Of a DNA stretch of 64,000 nucleotides, positions 44,510 through 56,840 are shown one piece after another. The stretch covers positions 20,270 through 84,269 of the forward strand of contig JBJKQL010000103.1 in NCBI GenBank assembly GCA_046705265.1, in the 5' to 3' direction. The position numbers and the translations under genes are program-made. Each line of letters starts with the position of its first letter. Within the stretch, counting starts at the first letter, position 1. The stretch comes from JAJYTL01 sp046705265 (lineage in GTDB: Bacteria > Pseudomonadota > Alphaproteobacteria > Ferrovibrionales > Ferrovibrionaceae). The notes below the pieces were generated by a model. The model was not told the DNA's origin and did no database searches. It saw only the letters and a program-made list of their open reading frames with translations.

Positions 44510-46590
44510 AGATAACGCACGGCGCCGTCGCGCTCGAAAAGATAGAGCAGAATGCGGAGGGCTTTGCCGCGCTCGGTGCGGAGCTCGGGGTCGCGCGCGA
44601 GGATGAGCTGGACATCGTCGCTTGCCGTTTCGAGAAGAGCGTGGTGGCGCGTGAGGTCGGCAAGACGGAATACGGGAAAACCGCTTTGACGCATGCCGAG
44701 GAGGTCGCCGGTGCCGCGGAGACGCAAGTCTTCTTCGGCAATGCGGAAACCGTCGGCGGTCTCGCGCAAGATGTTGAGTCTTGCCTTCGCGGTCTTGCCG
44801 AGCGGTGGCGAAAAGAGCAGGAGACAGGTGCCGGGCCGGCGGCCGCGTCCAACGCGGCCGCGAAGCTGGTGCAATTGCGCAAGACCGAACCTCTCGGCAT
44901 GCTCGATCACCATAACCGTCGCGTCCGCAACGTCGACGCCGACCTCGATCACCGTGGTGGCGATCAGGATGCGTATCACGCCGGTCGCAAAATCCGCCAT
45001 GACGTCGTCTTTTTCCGTCGCCTTGAGACGACCATGCACGAGCCCGACGGTATCGCCGAAAATCCGTTGAAGATCCTGAAACCGTTCCTTCGCGGCGGCA
45101 AGGTCGACAACTTCGGATTCTTCAACTAGGGGGCAGACCCAATAAACTTGGGCGCCCGCGCTGAGCGCCCGGCGCACTGCCTCAATGACCTCGGGCATTC
45201 GTTCCAAGGGGAGCGCCCGGGTATTGACCGGTTTTCGTCCCGGCGGCTTTTCCAGAAGACGCGAAACCTCCATATCGCCGTAGGCAGTCAGGGCGAGCGT
45301 GCGGGGGATCGGCGTCGCCGTGGTGACAAGCACGTTGGCACCGCCTCTTTCGGCGGTGCCCTTGGCCGAAAGCATGAGCCGCTGGTGCACGCCAAAGCGG
45401 TGCTGCTCATCGATGACGACGAGCGCGAGATCGCGGAATGCGACCGGGCTTTCCAGCAACGCATGGGTGCCGATCGCGATATCGGCCTCGCCGGCGGCGA
45501 GCTGGGCGAGCGTCTCGTTGCGCGTTTGGCCCTTGTCGCGACCGGTGAGAAGGGCGAGGCGGACTCCAGCAGCCTCGGCCAGTGGCCGAAGGTTGTGATA
45601 GTGCTGGCGCGCGAGAACCTCGGTCGGCGCCATCAACGCGGCCTGGGCGCCTGCTTCGACCGCGATGAGCATGGCAAGGAAGGCAACGACGGTTTTGCCC
45701 GACCCGACGTCCCCCTGCAAAAGCCGCAGCATTCGTCCGCCACCGGCGAGATCGGCCGAGACATCGCGCAGGATGGTTTCCTGCCCAGCCGTGAGGCGAT
45801 AAGGCAGAACGGCAACAACCTTGGCGCGGAGTCGGCCGTCGCCTAAAAGCGGCCGCCCCACCCGACGGTGTTGGTGCCGGCGCACCAAGGCCAAGGCGAG
45901 CTGGTTGGCAAGAAGCTCGTCATAGGCAAGACGCGACCGCGCCGGCGCGTCGGGTAGAAGATCGGCTTCAGTTTGCGGCTGATGGGCGGAGGAGAGTGCC
46001 GCCTTCCAGCTTGGCCAGCGATTTCGCGCGCAAAAGGCCGGTTCGAGCCATTCAGGAAGCTCGGGTGCGCGCGCGATCGCGGCCGAGATCGCCTTGGCGA
46101 GCGATTTGCGGTACAGTCCGGCAGTCAACGGATAGACAGGTTCGATTGTCTGCAGCGTTGCCGCCGCTTCCGCGCTTGCGATGTGGTCCGGGTGGGTCAT
46201 CTGCCGTTCGCCGTTGAAGATTTCAACCTGCCCACTGACCACCCGGACGGATCCTTCGGGGAGCGACTTCCGAAGCCAGTCCTCTCGTGCATGGAAAAAC
46301 ACCAGGGTAAGCGTGCCGCTTCCATCCGAGCCGTAAACCCGATACGGCTGGCGAGGGTGTCTTGGGGGTTGATGGCGTTCGATCGTAAGCGTGATGGTGG
46401 CGATCCGACCGGCCGGGGCATCGGCGATCTTGGGCGCGAAACGGCGGTCGATCAGACCGCTCGGCAGATGCCAATAGAGATCGATGGCCCGGCTGGCTGG
46501 GAGCTTTTCCAGCAGCTTTGCCGTCCCCGACCCGACCCCCGGCAACGTGGTGAGCGAGGCGAAGGCAGAAAAAAGGATTTCGGGCCGCAT
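44497..46590 (-). CDS. recG: ATP-dependent DNA helicase RecG
   Basis: A 697-residue RecG, which reverses stalled replication forks and processes branched recombination intermediates. The N-terminal wedge/OB domain includes GVGSGTAKLLEKLP and PYRVYGSDGSGTLTLVFFHAR. The helicase core has Walker A LLQGDVGSGKTVVAFLAM near residue 290, DEQHRFG (DExH), TATPIPRTLALTAYG, and motif VI HQLRGRVGRGRRPG. The C-terminal block follows with a short tail ending YLHSG. It is convergent with DUF502 and divergent from sdhE-mfd, an arrangement often kept in alphaproteobacteria. Confidence 0.97.
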   Translation of the reverse strand: MRPEILFSAFASLTTLPGVGSGTAKLLEKLPASRAIDLYWHLPSGLIDRRFAPKIADAPAGRIATITLTIERHQPPRHPRQPYRVYGSDGSGTLTLVFFHAREDWLRKSLPEGSVRVVSGQVEIFNGERQMTHPDHIASAEAAATLQTIEPVYPLTAGLYRKSLAKAISAAIARAPELPEWLEPAFCARNRWPSWKAALSSAHQPQTEADLLPDAPARSRLAYDELLANQLALALVRRHQHRRVGRPLLGDGRLRAKVVAVLPYRLTAGQETILRDVSADLAGGGRMLRLLQGDVGSGKTVVAFLAMLIAVEAGAQAALMAPTEVLARQHYHNLRPLAEAAGVRLALLTGRDKGQTRNETLAQLAAGEADIAIGTHALLESPVAFRDLALVVIDEQHRFGVHQRLMLSAKGTAERGGANVLVTTATPIPRTLALTAYGDMEVSRLLEKPPGRKPVNTRALPLERMPEVIEAVRRALSAGAQVYWVCPLVEESEVVDLAAAKERFQDLQRIFGDTVGLVHGRLKATEKDDVMADFATGVIRILIATTVIEVGVDVADATVMVIEHAERFGLAQLHQLRGRVGRGRRPGTCLLLFSPPLGKTAKARLNILRETADGFRIAEEDLRLRGTGDLLGMRQSGFPVFRLADLTRHHALLETASDDVQLILARDPELRTERGKALRILLYLFERDGAVRYLHSG

Positions 46591-46807
46591 GATCTTGTCC
46601 TACCAGCATACCGGCTTGCCTCGGCACCGGCCACAGCGAGCAAGCAGACTCGACTGATGCCCGCTCTGCCTCAGTCGAGACTTAAGGCTGACAGAGGCCG
46701 CTTGTCGGTCTATACCATGGTCGCGCGAGAAATCACCCTTTGAGCGCGTGAACCTGAGCGAGAGTTGCTGCCTTGTTTTGCGAGGTTCTGAAGTTGGTGA
46801 GCGGCTG

Positions 46808-47086
46808 ATGCCTGAGTCTTCGAGTGGTCTCGATCTCCGCCGGCGGCGGCTCTACTACCGCTGCCATCACACCGGCATGCGCGAGACCGACCTTATTCTC
46901 GGTCCCTTCGCGCGCCGCCATATCGTCGATCTCGGTGAGCAGGAGATCGATGATCTCGAAGCCTTGCTCGACGAAGTCCCGGAGGCTGAAATCTTCGCTT
47001 GGGTGGCAGGACTCCGTGTCGTTCCCGAAGCACGGCGGACTGCGCTCGTTGCCCGTTTGTTGAACTTCAAGATTCAAGATACCTAG
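46808..47086 (+). CDS. sdhE: FAD assembly factor SdhE (DUF339)
   Basis: A 92-residue SdhE/Sdh5-family protein that promotes covalent flavinylation of succinate dehydrogenase SdhA. The conserved block is RRRLYYRCHHTGMRETDLILGPFA, corresponding to the RGMxE motif that contacts SdhA. The following text is LLDEVPEAEIFAWVAGLRVVP, the standard end of the fold. The start is ATG at 46808; an upstream in-frame ATG at 46748 adds 20 residues without family support. Its TAG is one base before the TTG of mfd, so the two genes are co-transcribed. Length is normal. Confidence 0.9.
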   Translation: MPESSSGLDLRRRRLYYRCHHTGMRETDLILGPFARRHIVDLGEQEIDDLEALLDEVPEAEIFAWVAGLRVVPEARRTALVARLLNFKIQDT

Positions 47087-47087
47087 C

Positions 47088-50585
<3,498 letters not shown>

Positions 50586-50603
50586 ACGGCGCGTGAGCGC
50601 CAG

Positions 50604-51269
50604 TCAGAGCGCAGCGGGGCCGGCGTCACCGCTTACGGCTTCAGCCGCAACTTGCTCGAAGGCTTTAAGAAGGACCGCCGGGGCCTGGGCGCCGGAGATG
50701 GCGTATTTGCTGTCCAGGATGAAGAACGGCACGCCACCCACGCCGATCTCTCGCGCGAATTGATCTTCTCTCCGCACAAGATCGAGATCAGTGTCGCCCG
50801 TGAGAGTCTCAGCCACCCAGGCGCTGTCCATTCCGGCGTCGCATGCGATCTCGATCAAGGTGTCGTGGGCGCCAATGTCTTGACCACCGAGGAAATAGCG
50901 GCTGAACAGCTGCTCGACCACCTGATCCTGGATATCCGCTCCAGCTGCGCCGGCCCAGTGGATTAGACGATGGGAATCGAGCGTGTTTGGTGTACGGGCA
51001 ATGCCGGCGAAGTTGAAGGCGATGCCTTCGCTCTGCCCCGCCTCGGCAACGCGGGCGTAGATTTCCACGCTATTGGCCTCGGAGCCGAACTTGGCGGTGA
51101 GATAATGTTGTCGTTCCATACCTTGTCGCGGCATATCGGGATTGAGCTGAAACGGCCGCCAAGTGATGTCGGCCTCAAGGTCTGGACGTTGCTGAAGCGC
51201 CTGGGCGAGCCGGCGTTTGCCAACGAAGCACCAGGGGCAGATGGTGTCGGAGATGATGTCAATACGCAT
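50604..51269 (-). CDS. DsbA-family (FrnE-like) thiol oxidoreductase
   Basis: A 221-residue cytoplasmic thioredoxin-fold protein of the FrnE/DsbA-like branch. It starts MRIDIISDTICPWCFVGKRRL with the CPWC active site at residues 11-14, an insertion helical domain, and the cis-Pro loop VGGVPFFILDSKYAISGAQ near residue 190. There is no signal peptide, so it acts in the cytosol rather than as periplasmic DsbA. ATG at 51269 is chosen because it begins the fold; the open frame extends upstream without homology. It is convergent with mfd. Confidence 0.88.
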   Translation of the reverse strand: MRIDIISDTICPWCFVGKRRLAQALQQRPDLEADITWRPFQLNPDMPRQGMERQHYLTAKFGSEANSVEIYARVAEAGQSEGIAFNFAGIARTPNTLDSHRLIHWAGAAGADIQDQVVEQLFSRYFLGGQDIGAHDTLIEIACDAGMDSAWVAETLTGDTDLDLVRREDQFAREIGVGGVPFFILDSKYAISGAQAPAVLLKAFEQVAAEAVSGDAGPAAL

Positions 51270-51403
51270 GCCGTTCAGCTTACGCCTGTTGTACGGCACA
51301 TTACAGGCCGAAATCCTCAACGCTGGCGCAACAGGGCCCAAGCAGTTGCCTTGACGGCGATAGGAGCGGTGGGTCGATGGATTCCGTGCGATGCGGCGTC
51401 GCG

Positions 51404-52438
51404 CTAGGCTGGATGACCGGCATCCTTAGCCGCTCGCGCGATCAACGCTACAGCGCTGTCGCCCGGGCACAGGGTCGAGATGCCGACGCGAATGCCGACC
51501 CTGACCGGCTCGGCGAGGTTGGCGACCGCGAACTGGGTGTAGCCAATGATGCTGGCCAGACGATTGGTCATGACGCTGGCCCCTGCAAGGTCGGTTTCGA
51601 ACAACGTGACGCAGAAATTTGTCCCGCTGTAACGGGCGGCGAGATCCTCGGTTCTGGTAAGATGGTCGACGAGGAGGCCGACTTGGTGGAGCAGCTGATC
51701 GCCTGCAGCATATCCGCACTGCTGGTTGACGTGGTCGAGGCCATCAATGGCGAAATAGCCGACGCTAAGGGAATGCCCGCCGTGGCTGGCATCGGCAATC
51801 TGGATGGTCAAATGGTCATGCAGGAAGCTGTGGCTATAAAGCCCGGTCAGGATGTCGATGGCGACGGGGGCATAGGCTTTTTGTGTCGTGCGGCGTACCG
51901 CGCGATCGTAACGCGCGCGTCCCATCAGAAGGCTGAGGCGAGTGCGGAGATCAGCCTCACGCCACGGCCGGTACATAGTATCGGTGCCATCTGAGGGAAG
52001 CGGCGTCGGGTCGTTGCTGTCGGTGAGGAATAGGACCGATGTTGCTCGGGGGGTGTCTGCCTCGCGTGCGCCTTTATAGAGCATGCACATGGCTTCAGGC
52101 GCCATGGCGAGAACGGCGGCATCGTAAGGTGGCGCCGATGTCGCGGCCAAAAGCGCGGCCTCGGCTGCCGCCATATCGTCCGGCGCGGTCACGCTCGCCA
52201 TATCGCCAAGCGTCTGGAGCAGCCGTTCGCGTTCCCGGTTGTCGGCCGCGGCAATGAGGAGGTGCGCTGGCGTATCGGCATGGCTTGCATCCATCCATCC
52301 CGGCAGCAGAAAGCCATATCTCTCCCCGGTTCGTTGTCGTCTCGCGACTTCCGCCTGCAAGACTGTGAGCCGGCTCGCGGCCATTGCACTGCGGCGATCC
52401 TGGCCGGCAACGCCTGCCCAATTCGTGGAATCCGCCAT
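51404..52438 (-). CDS. Degenerate GGDEF-domain protein with receiver-like N terminus
   Basis: A 344-residue protein. Residues 40-170 look like a response-regulator-like fold (LLIAAADNRERERLLQTLGDMA, and VLFLTDSNDPTPLPSDGTDTMYRPWREADLRTRLS), although the phospho-acceptor Asp is not obvious. From about residue 188 the GGDEF fold follows: DILTGLYSHSFLHDHLTIQIAD, AIDGLDHVNQQCGYAAGDQLLHQVG, and a loop reading YSGTNFCVTLFE where GGDEF should be. The catalytic acidic pair is replaced by Thr-Asn, so it should not make c-di-GMP and may act as a sensor or scaffold. The architecture recalls PleD. Start ATG at 52438 with GGAAAGG four bases upstream. Confidence 0.78.
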   Translation of the reverse strand: MADSTNWAGVAGQDRRSAMAASRLTVLQAEVARRQRTGERYGFLLPGWMDASHADTPAHLLIAAADNRERERLLQTLGDMASVTAPDDMAAAEAALLAATSAPPYDAAVLAMAPEAMCMLYKGAREADTPRATSVLFLTDSNDPTPLPSDGTDTMYRPWREADLRTRLSLLMGRARYDRAVRRTTQKAYAPVAIDILTGLYSHSFLHDHLTIQIADASHGGHSLSVGYFAIDGLDHVNQQCGYAAGDQLLHQVGLLVDHLTRTEDLAARYSGTNFCVTLFETDLAGASVMTNRLASIIGYTQFAVANLAEPVRVGIRVGISTLCPGDSAVALIARAAKDAGHPA

Positions 52439-52625
52439 ATTACCTTTCCCGCGGCCACTCTTTCGGCGTCGTATTGAGCCGCTACCTTGACCCTTAACGG
52501 TTAACGAGCGATTACCGTGCGATTGAACACGGTGCCGCTTGACCTCTGCCGGATGGCACGGGAGCATGCCGGCCGTTGATTCGGCGACCGCATTCGGCAC
52601 CGCAACGACAAGGAGGTTTGTGGGA

Positions 52626-53393
52626 ATGATCGACATGACGGATTGGTTGGTCGGACGAACGGCGTTTGTCAGCGGGGCCTCTTCGGGGCTCGGCGCGCAT
52701 TTCGCCGGGGTTCTGGCGAATGCCGGGGCGCGCGTCGCGCTGGCTGCCCGCAGAGGTGAGCGAATCGGTGCTTTGGCGAAGCAACTGGACCTTCCGGGGC
52801 GGCCGGCGGCCGCCTTCGTCTGCGATGTCACGGACCTCACGAGCATCCGCGCTGCAGTGGCGGCGGCCGAAACGGCGCTCGGCCCGATCGATATCCTGGT
52901 CAATAACGCCGGTGTCAGCGTGACCCGACGGATCGTTGATGTAACTGAGGCAGATTACGACTTGGTGATGGGAACCAATCTCAAGGGAGCCTTCTTTCTT
53001 GCTCAAGAGGTCGGCCGGCACATGATCGAAAACGCTCGCGCCGGGCGGATCATCAATATTTCTTCTGTCGCCGCGTTCAAGGTACTCGGCCAGCTCGCGG
53101 TCTATGGGATATCCAAGGCGGCCTTGGCTCAGATGACCAAGGCGATGGCGGTCGAATGGAGCCGCTTTGGCATCAACGTCAATGCCCTTTGCCCAGGCTA
53201 TATCGGCACCGAGATCAATGCCGACTTTTTGGCGAGCGAGGGCGGTAAGAAGCTGCTCGCGAGGCTTCCGCGCCGAAGGGTCGGAGAGCCGAAGGACCTC
53301 GACGGCGCACTTCTTTTGCTTGCCGCGGGCGAAGAATCGCGCTTCATCAACGGTGCCATGCTGAGCGTCGACGATGGTCTCGTGCTGGCCTGA
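52626..53393 (+). CDS. Short-chain dehydrogenase/reductase
   Basis: A 255-residue classical SDR. The nucleotide motif is AFVSGASSGLGAHFA, NAG in LVNNAGVSVTR, catalytic Ser in INISSVAAFKVLG, and Tyr-x3-Lys in YGISKAALAQMTKAMAVEW. The C-terminal FINGAMLSVDDGLVLA is typical for SDRs with acyl or keto ester substrates. AAGGAGG lies ten bases before the ATG at 52626; the earlier in-frame start at 52539 is not supported. No dedicated neighbour is present, so the substrate is unknown. It is divergent from the degenerate GGDEF gene. Confidence 0.88.
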   Translation: MIDMTDWLVGRTAFVSGASSGLGAHFAGVLANAGARVALAARRGERIGALAKQLDLPGRPAAAFVCDVTDLTSIRAAVAAAETALGPIDILVNNAGVSVTRRIVDVTEADYDLVMGTNLKGAFFLAQEVGRHMIENARAGRIINISSVAAFKVLGQLAVYGISKAALAQMTKAMAVEWSRFGINVNALCPGYIGTEINADFLASEGGKKLLARLPRRRVGEPKDLDGALLLLAAGEESRFINGAMLSVDDGLVLA

Positions 53394-53413
53394 GTCATGT
53401 CTGACCGCCCAGG

Positions 53414-53749
53414 CTAATCTCCGGCAGGTGCCAGATGATAGCCAAGCTTATGCATGCAGTAGTCCTGCAGCCGCTCGTCCCGCAGCCCCTGATCCATCCA
53501 ATATTGCTGGCGGCGCAGCACGTTGTTCTGTGGCGCCGGCATGAAACCCGGGACGAAAACCGGCTCAGAGCCGCTCCAATACGGGCCCGAATCGTGGCTT
53601 TCCGCATATCGTCGGCACCTTGCGATATCGTGAGCCACTTGCTCGGGGGTGGCACCCGGCTTTTGCCACGCTGGCCGCGCGGCGCAGCTTGCGAACGCAA
53701 GAGCAATGAAAACGGTGGCCAAACGGCGCAATTGAGGCAAGCAACGCAT
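53414..53749 (-). CDS. Small lipoprotein of unknown function
   Basis: A 111-residue exported protein. The N-terminal MRCLPQLRRLATVFIALAFASC is a signal segment ending at a lipobox-like Cys (FASC), so it is likely a lipoprotein. The mature part is short, hydrophilic and has Trp/Tyr/Pro-rich runs (SGPYWSGSEPVFVPGF, and QNNVLRRQQYWMDQGLR), with two later cysteines. No family is recognised. It is convergent with the SDR gene. An upstream ATG at 53776 would place the signal nine residues inside and is less likely. Confidence 0.6.
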   Translation of the reverse strand: MRCLPQLRRLATVFIALAFASCAARPAWQKPGATPEQVAHDIARCRRYAESHDSGPYWSGSEPVFVPGFMPAPQNNVLRRQQYWMDQGLRDERLQDYCMHKLGYHLAPAGD

Positions 53750-53880
53750 TGGACCACGTCTAGGGCAAGGGTACAAAAACCGATCTTACTCTCTTTCGGG
53801 AAACGTAGCGTTCGTCGCAGGGTGTATGCCGAAGGTCAGATCAGCGACCCCTTACCCTTGTGGCCAGGGCAGGATAAACT

Positions 53881-54639
53881 GTGACCGCAAATCGCGAATC
53901 CGGCCGACCTCGAAAAAATGCCTGGGGGGCCGCAAGGTTGGAGGCCATGCAACATCTGCGGAATTTTTTCGTGCCGATCCATCGCGACGGCTGGCGGTTC
54001 GTCTTACCACTGGCAGCGGTCACGATCGTTCTGTGGTTGCTGTGGGCACCGCTCGGGTGGCTCTTTTTCGTGCTGACCGTGTGGTGCGTTTATTTTTTTC
54101 GCGATCCGCCACGGGTCACGCCGATCAGGGCCGGCCTTCTCGTCAGCCCGGCTGACGGCGTGGTGCAGTTGATCGAGCCGGCGCCGCCTCCGCCCGAGCT
54201 CGAAATGGGTCCAGACCCGCGAATGCGGATCTCGATTTTTCTCAATCTCTTTGACGTGCACGTGAACCGTGTGCCGGCCGATGGTAGGATTGTCAAGCTC
54301 GCCTACCGGGCGGGTAAATTCTTTCATGCCGGACTCGACAAGGCTTCCGAGGAAAATGAGCGCCAGGCGGTTCGCCTTGAGCTTCCGGACGGACGCGATA
54401 TTGCCTTCGTGCAGATCGCCGGTCTCGTCGCGCGGCGCATTGTCTGTGATCTCGACGAAGGCCAGACGGTTCAGGCTGGCGAGCGCTACGGCATGATTCG
54501 CTTCGGCAGCCGCTGCGATATCTATCTTGATGATGAGATGGCGCCGCTCGTGGTCGTCGGCCAACGCGCCGTTGGCGGCGAGACGGTCATCGCCGACTTC
54601 AAGGCAAGCGAACCGGCCCGTGCTGGGGAGATACGGTGA
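53881..54639 (+). CDS. psd: Phosphatidylserine decarboxylase
   Basis: A 252-residue short-type Psd that converts phosphatidylserine to phosphatidylethanolamine. Two hydrophobic segments (RFVLPLAAVTIVLWLLW and LGWLFFVLTVWCVYFF) anchor it to the membrane. The core has VSPADGVV and ISIFLNLFDVHVNR. The self-cleavage site is GS in MIRFGSRCD (about residue 213), which generates the pyruvoyl group. It starts at GTG 53881 with AGGATAAACT before it; ATG at 53947 (QHLRNFFVPIHRDGW) is the alternative that matches homologues better. It is directly followed by pssA, with no gap. Confidence 0.93.
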   Translation: MTANRESGRPRKNAWGAARLEAMQHLRNFFVPIHRDGWRFVLPLAAVTIVLWLLWAPLGWLFFVLTVWCVYFFRDPPRVTPIRAGLLVSPADGVVQLIEPAPPPPELEMGPDPRMRISIFLNLFDVHVNRVPADGRIVKLAYRAGKFFHAGLDKASEENERQAVRLELPDGRDIAFVQIAGLVARRIVCDLDEGQTVQAGERYGMIRFGSRCDIYLDDEMAPLVVVGQRAVGGETVIADFKASEPARAGEIR

Positions 54640-55512
54640 ATGACGCCGGCTGGTAAATCCCGGGCGCGGGTTTTTTCCGCCGCCCATCTCGCTCCCAACA
54701 TCCTGACCATGCTGGCGCTTTGCGCCGGCCTTACCTCCATTCGATTCGCGCTGCAGACGCGCTGGAACATGGCGGTCGTGGCGATCGTCGTCGCCGGGGT
54801 GCTGGATGGTTTGGATGGGCGCCTCGCGCGTCTTCTCAAAGGGGCTTCGAAATTTGGGGCCGAGCTCGATTCGCTTTCGGATTTTGTCAGCTTCGGCGTC
54901 GCGCCGATGGTGCTGATGTATCTCTGGAGCCTGCAGGCCTTGGGCGGCGTCGGTTGGATCGTGGTCCTAACCTTCAGCATCTGCTGCGCGCTCCGGCTTG
55001 CCCGCTTCAATACCGCGCTGGATGAGGTGGACAAGCCCGCCTGGCAGGCTAATTTCTTCAGCGGCGTGCCGGCCCCGGCTGCGGCTGGGCTGTCGCTGCT
55101 CTTCGTTTTCGTCAGTTTCGAGGCGGGCGATACCTTCTGGCGTGCGCCGGCGACGAACGCAATCTGGTCGCTCATCGTTGCCTTTCTTATGATCAGCCGG
55201 TTGCCGACCTTTTCCTTCAAGAAGGTGCGCGTTCGACGTGATGCCGTTTTGCCGGTGTTGCTCGTGGTGGCCGTGCTCGCCGCGGCACTTGCGAGCTTTC
55301 CCTGGTACACGCTGACGGCGCTCGGAGTCCTTTATCTCGTAAGCCTGCCGTTCGCGGCGCAGAGCTATCGGCGATTCGCTCACGGAGCGGCCGGCCGGCT
55401 GATCGGCGCAGCCGGCGATGGCGAGGCCGAGGAGGGCGACGCGGAGGATGGTGAGGAGGCGGAGCAAGACGACCGCTCATCGCTTTCGGGAAGGCGTGAT
55501 GGCGGTTCATGA
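54640..55512 (+). CDS. pssA: Phosphatidylserine synthase
   Basis: A 290-residue CDP-alcohol phosphatidyltransferase that makes phosphatidylserine from CDP-diacylglycerol and serine. The family motif DG-x2-AR-x8-G-x3-D-x3-D is present as DGLDGRLARLLKGASKFGAELDSLSD, near residues 57-82. The membrane helices surround it. The C-terminal 35 residues are strongly acidic (GEAEEGDAEDGEEAEQDD), which is unusual and probably a species-level tail. It immediately follows psd and overlaps the tusA-like start by 14 bp. Psd and Pss act in sequence. Confidence 0.93.
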   Translation: MTPAGKSRARVFSAAHLAPNILTMLALCAGLTSIRFALQTRWNMAVVAIVVAGVLDGLDGRLARLLKGASKFGAELDSLSDFVSFGVAPMVLMYLWSLQALGGVGWIVVLTFSICCALRLARFNTALDEVDKPAWQANFFSGVPAPAAAGLSLLFVFVSFEAGDTFWRAPATNAIWSLIVAFLMISRLPTFSFKKVRVRRDAVLPVLLVVAVLAAALASFPWYTLTALGVLYLVSLPFAAQSYRRFAHGAAGRLIGAAGDGEAEEGDAEDGEEAEQDDRSSLSGRRDGGS

Positions 55513-55726
55513 GCTTGATGCCACCGGTCTCAAATGTCCGATGCCGGTGTTGCGTGCCGCCCGCGCTCTGCGCGGCCTCAAGGCTGGTGACGTGCTGATC
55601 GTCACGGCGTGCGACGGGGCTGCCCCTAAAGATTTTGCGGCGTTCTGCGCCACGGTCGGCCACCGTCTGAAGGCAAGCCGCGAAGAGCAGGGCGTTTACG
55701 TTCTTGAGATCGAAGTCGCTGTTTGA
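55499..55726 (+). CDS. TusA-family sulfur carrier
   Basis: A 75-residue TusA/YedF-like protein. The CPxP motif is in TGLKCPMPVLRAARAL, with Cys at about residue 13, followed by the short IF3-C-like fold: GDVLIVTACDGAAPKDFAAFCATVGH. TusA proteins carry sulfane sulfur in tRNA thiolation and molybdenum or Fe-S-related routes. The start at 55499 overlaps the pssA end by 14 bp. A longer in-frame start at 55418 would lie fully inside pssA and is not supported. Confidence 0.85.
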   Translation: MAVHELDATGLKCPMPVLRAARALRGLKAGDVLIVTACDGAAPKDFAAFCATVGHRLKASREEQGVYVLEIEVAV

Positions 55727-55738
55727 ACGACGGCGGGG

Positions 55739-56284
55739 TTATCGTGTTGCCGTCGGTCCTCCGAGGCTCTCGATCGCCTGCCGATAGGCAGCCGCAGTCC
55801 GTGGATCGAAGGCGACGAAAACAACGCGCTCTGGCTGTGCGTGCGCTTCGAGTTCGGACATGACGGTATGCACCGCGATCCGTGTCCCCGGCTCAATCGG
55901 GAAGCCATAGACGCCGGTCGAGATGGCCGGGAAGGCGATGTTGCGGGCGCCGGCTTCGCGGGCCAGGGTCAAGCTTTGGCGATAGCAGCGCATTAGCGCT
56001 TCCGCCTCGCTTGCGGTGCCCCCGCGCCACACCGGGCCGACGGTGTGGACGACCCATTTGGCAGCCAGCCTATAACCCCCGGTAAGTCTGGCCTCGCCCG
56101 TCGGGCAGCCGCCGAGAGCACGGCATTCCGCGAGCAGTTCCGGCCCAGCGGCGCGGTGAATGGCGCCATCGACGCCACCACCGCCAAGCAGCGTGCTATT
56201 CGCCGCGTTGACGATGGCATCGACCTCTTGGCGGGTGATATCGCCTTCCGCCACCATCATCCGGGCCCAAATGGACGCCACCAT
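55739..56284 (-). CDS. Macrodomain protein (O-acetyl-ADP-ribose deacetylase-like)
   Basis: A 181-residue macrodomain. It has VAEGDITRQEVDAIVNAANSTLLGGGGVDGAIHRAAGPELL, the canonical ADP-ribose-binding N-terminal loop, and IAFPAISTGVYGFP, the second conserved loop. This matches the MacroD/YmdB type, which removes O-acetyl or mono-ADP-ribose groups. The catalytic Asn and Asp are in the NAANS and VDG parts. It begins four bases after the bacteriohemerythrin stop, so the two share a minus-strand operon. It convergently faces tusA. Confidence 0.92.
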   Translation of the reverse strand: MVASIWARMMVAEGDITRQEVDAIVNAANSTLLGGGGVDGAIHRAAGPELLAECRALGGCPTGEARLTGGYRLAAKWVVHTVGPVWRGGTASEAEALMRCYRQSLTLAREAGARNIAFPAISTGVYGFPIEPGTRIAVHTVMSELEAHAQPERVVFVAFDPRTAAAYRQAIESLGGPTATR

Positions 56285-56288
56285 CGCT

Positions 56289-56732
56289 CTAGCGCCCCGA
56301 CTTGTAGAGCAGATGAGATTTATATTTTAGATCATAGCGCAGGAAATGGTTGAGCAACAAAGAACGGAAATAGTCAGCGAGCTCTCTCGCCGGGGCGGAG
56401 GGAACCATGGCGCTCTCGATATCCCTGACGACGTCCGCCAGTTCCTGCTCGATGCGATAATGTTCGGCCGCATGCGCCTCGGCTCCGGCAAAGCCTTGCC
56501 TGACGAGAATTTCCTCTTCGCGGCGAAAATGCGCGATGCAATTTTCTCGCATGCGCCGCACCAGCCCGGCCAATTCCGCCCACGGCCGCTCCGCTCCCAG
56601 AACGGCGAGAATAATATTGGTATCGTCGATCAGTTTATGGTGATCCGCATCGATGTCAGGTTGCTCCATATTGAGCGTGTCGAGCCATTCGATGCGCCGA
56701 AACAAAAAATTGTCCTTGGATGCGTTGGCCAT
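56289..56732 (-). CDS. Bacteriohemerythrin
   Basis: A 147-residue single-domain hemerythrin that binds O2 (or senses oxygen or peroxide) at a di-iron site. The expected ligands are visible: His in PDIDADHHKLID, His and Glu in CIAHFRREEEIL, His in AAEHYRIEQEL, and His/Asp in LLLNHFLRYDLKYKSHLL. No transmembrane or signalling domain is attached. The gene is the leftmost protein before the tRNA attachment site and is transcribed away from it together with the macrodomain gene. Confidence 0.92.
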   Translation of the reverse strand: MANASKDNFLFRRIEWLDTLNMEQPDIDADHHKLIDDTNIILAVLGAERPWAELAGLVRRMRENCIAHFRREEEILVRQGFAGAEAHAAEHYRIEQELADVVRDIESAMVPSAPARELADYFRSLLLNHFLRYDLKYKSHLLYKSGR

Positions 56733-56840
56733 TCGCGGGCGGTCTCCGTCAGTGGTGCCGGGCTTCCTTGGACGACCATAGCCGAACTCCCTTCGCGCTT
56801 GGACCGTGACGGGGTTTTGCGCGACAGAAAAATCCGCTGA

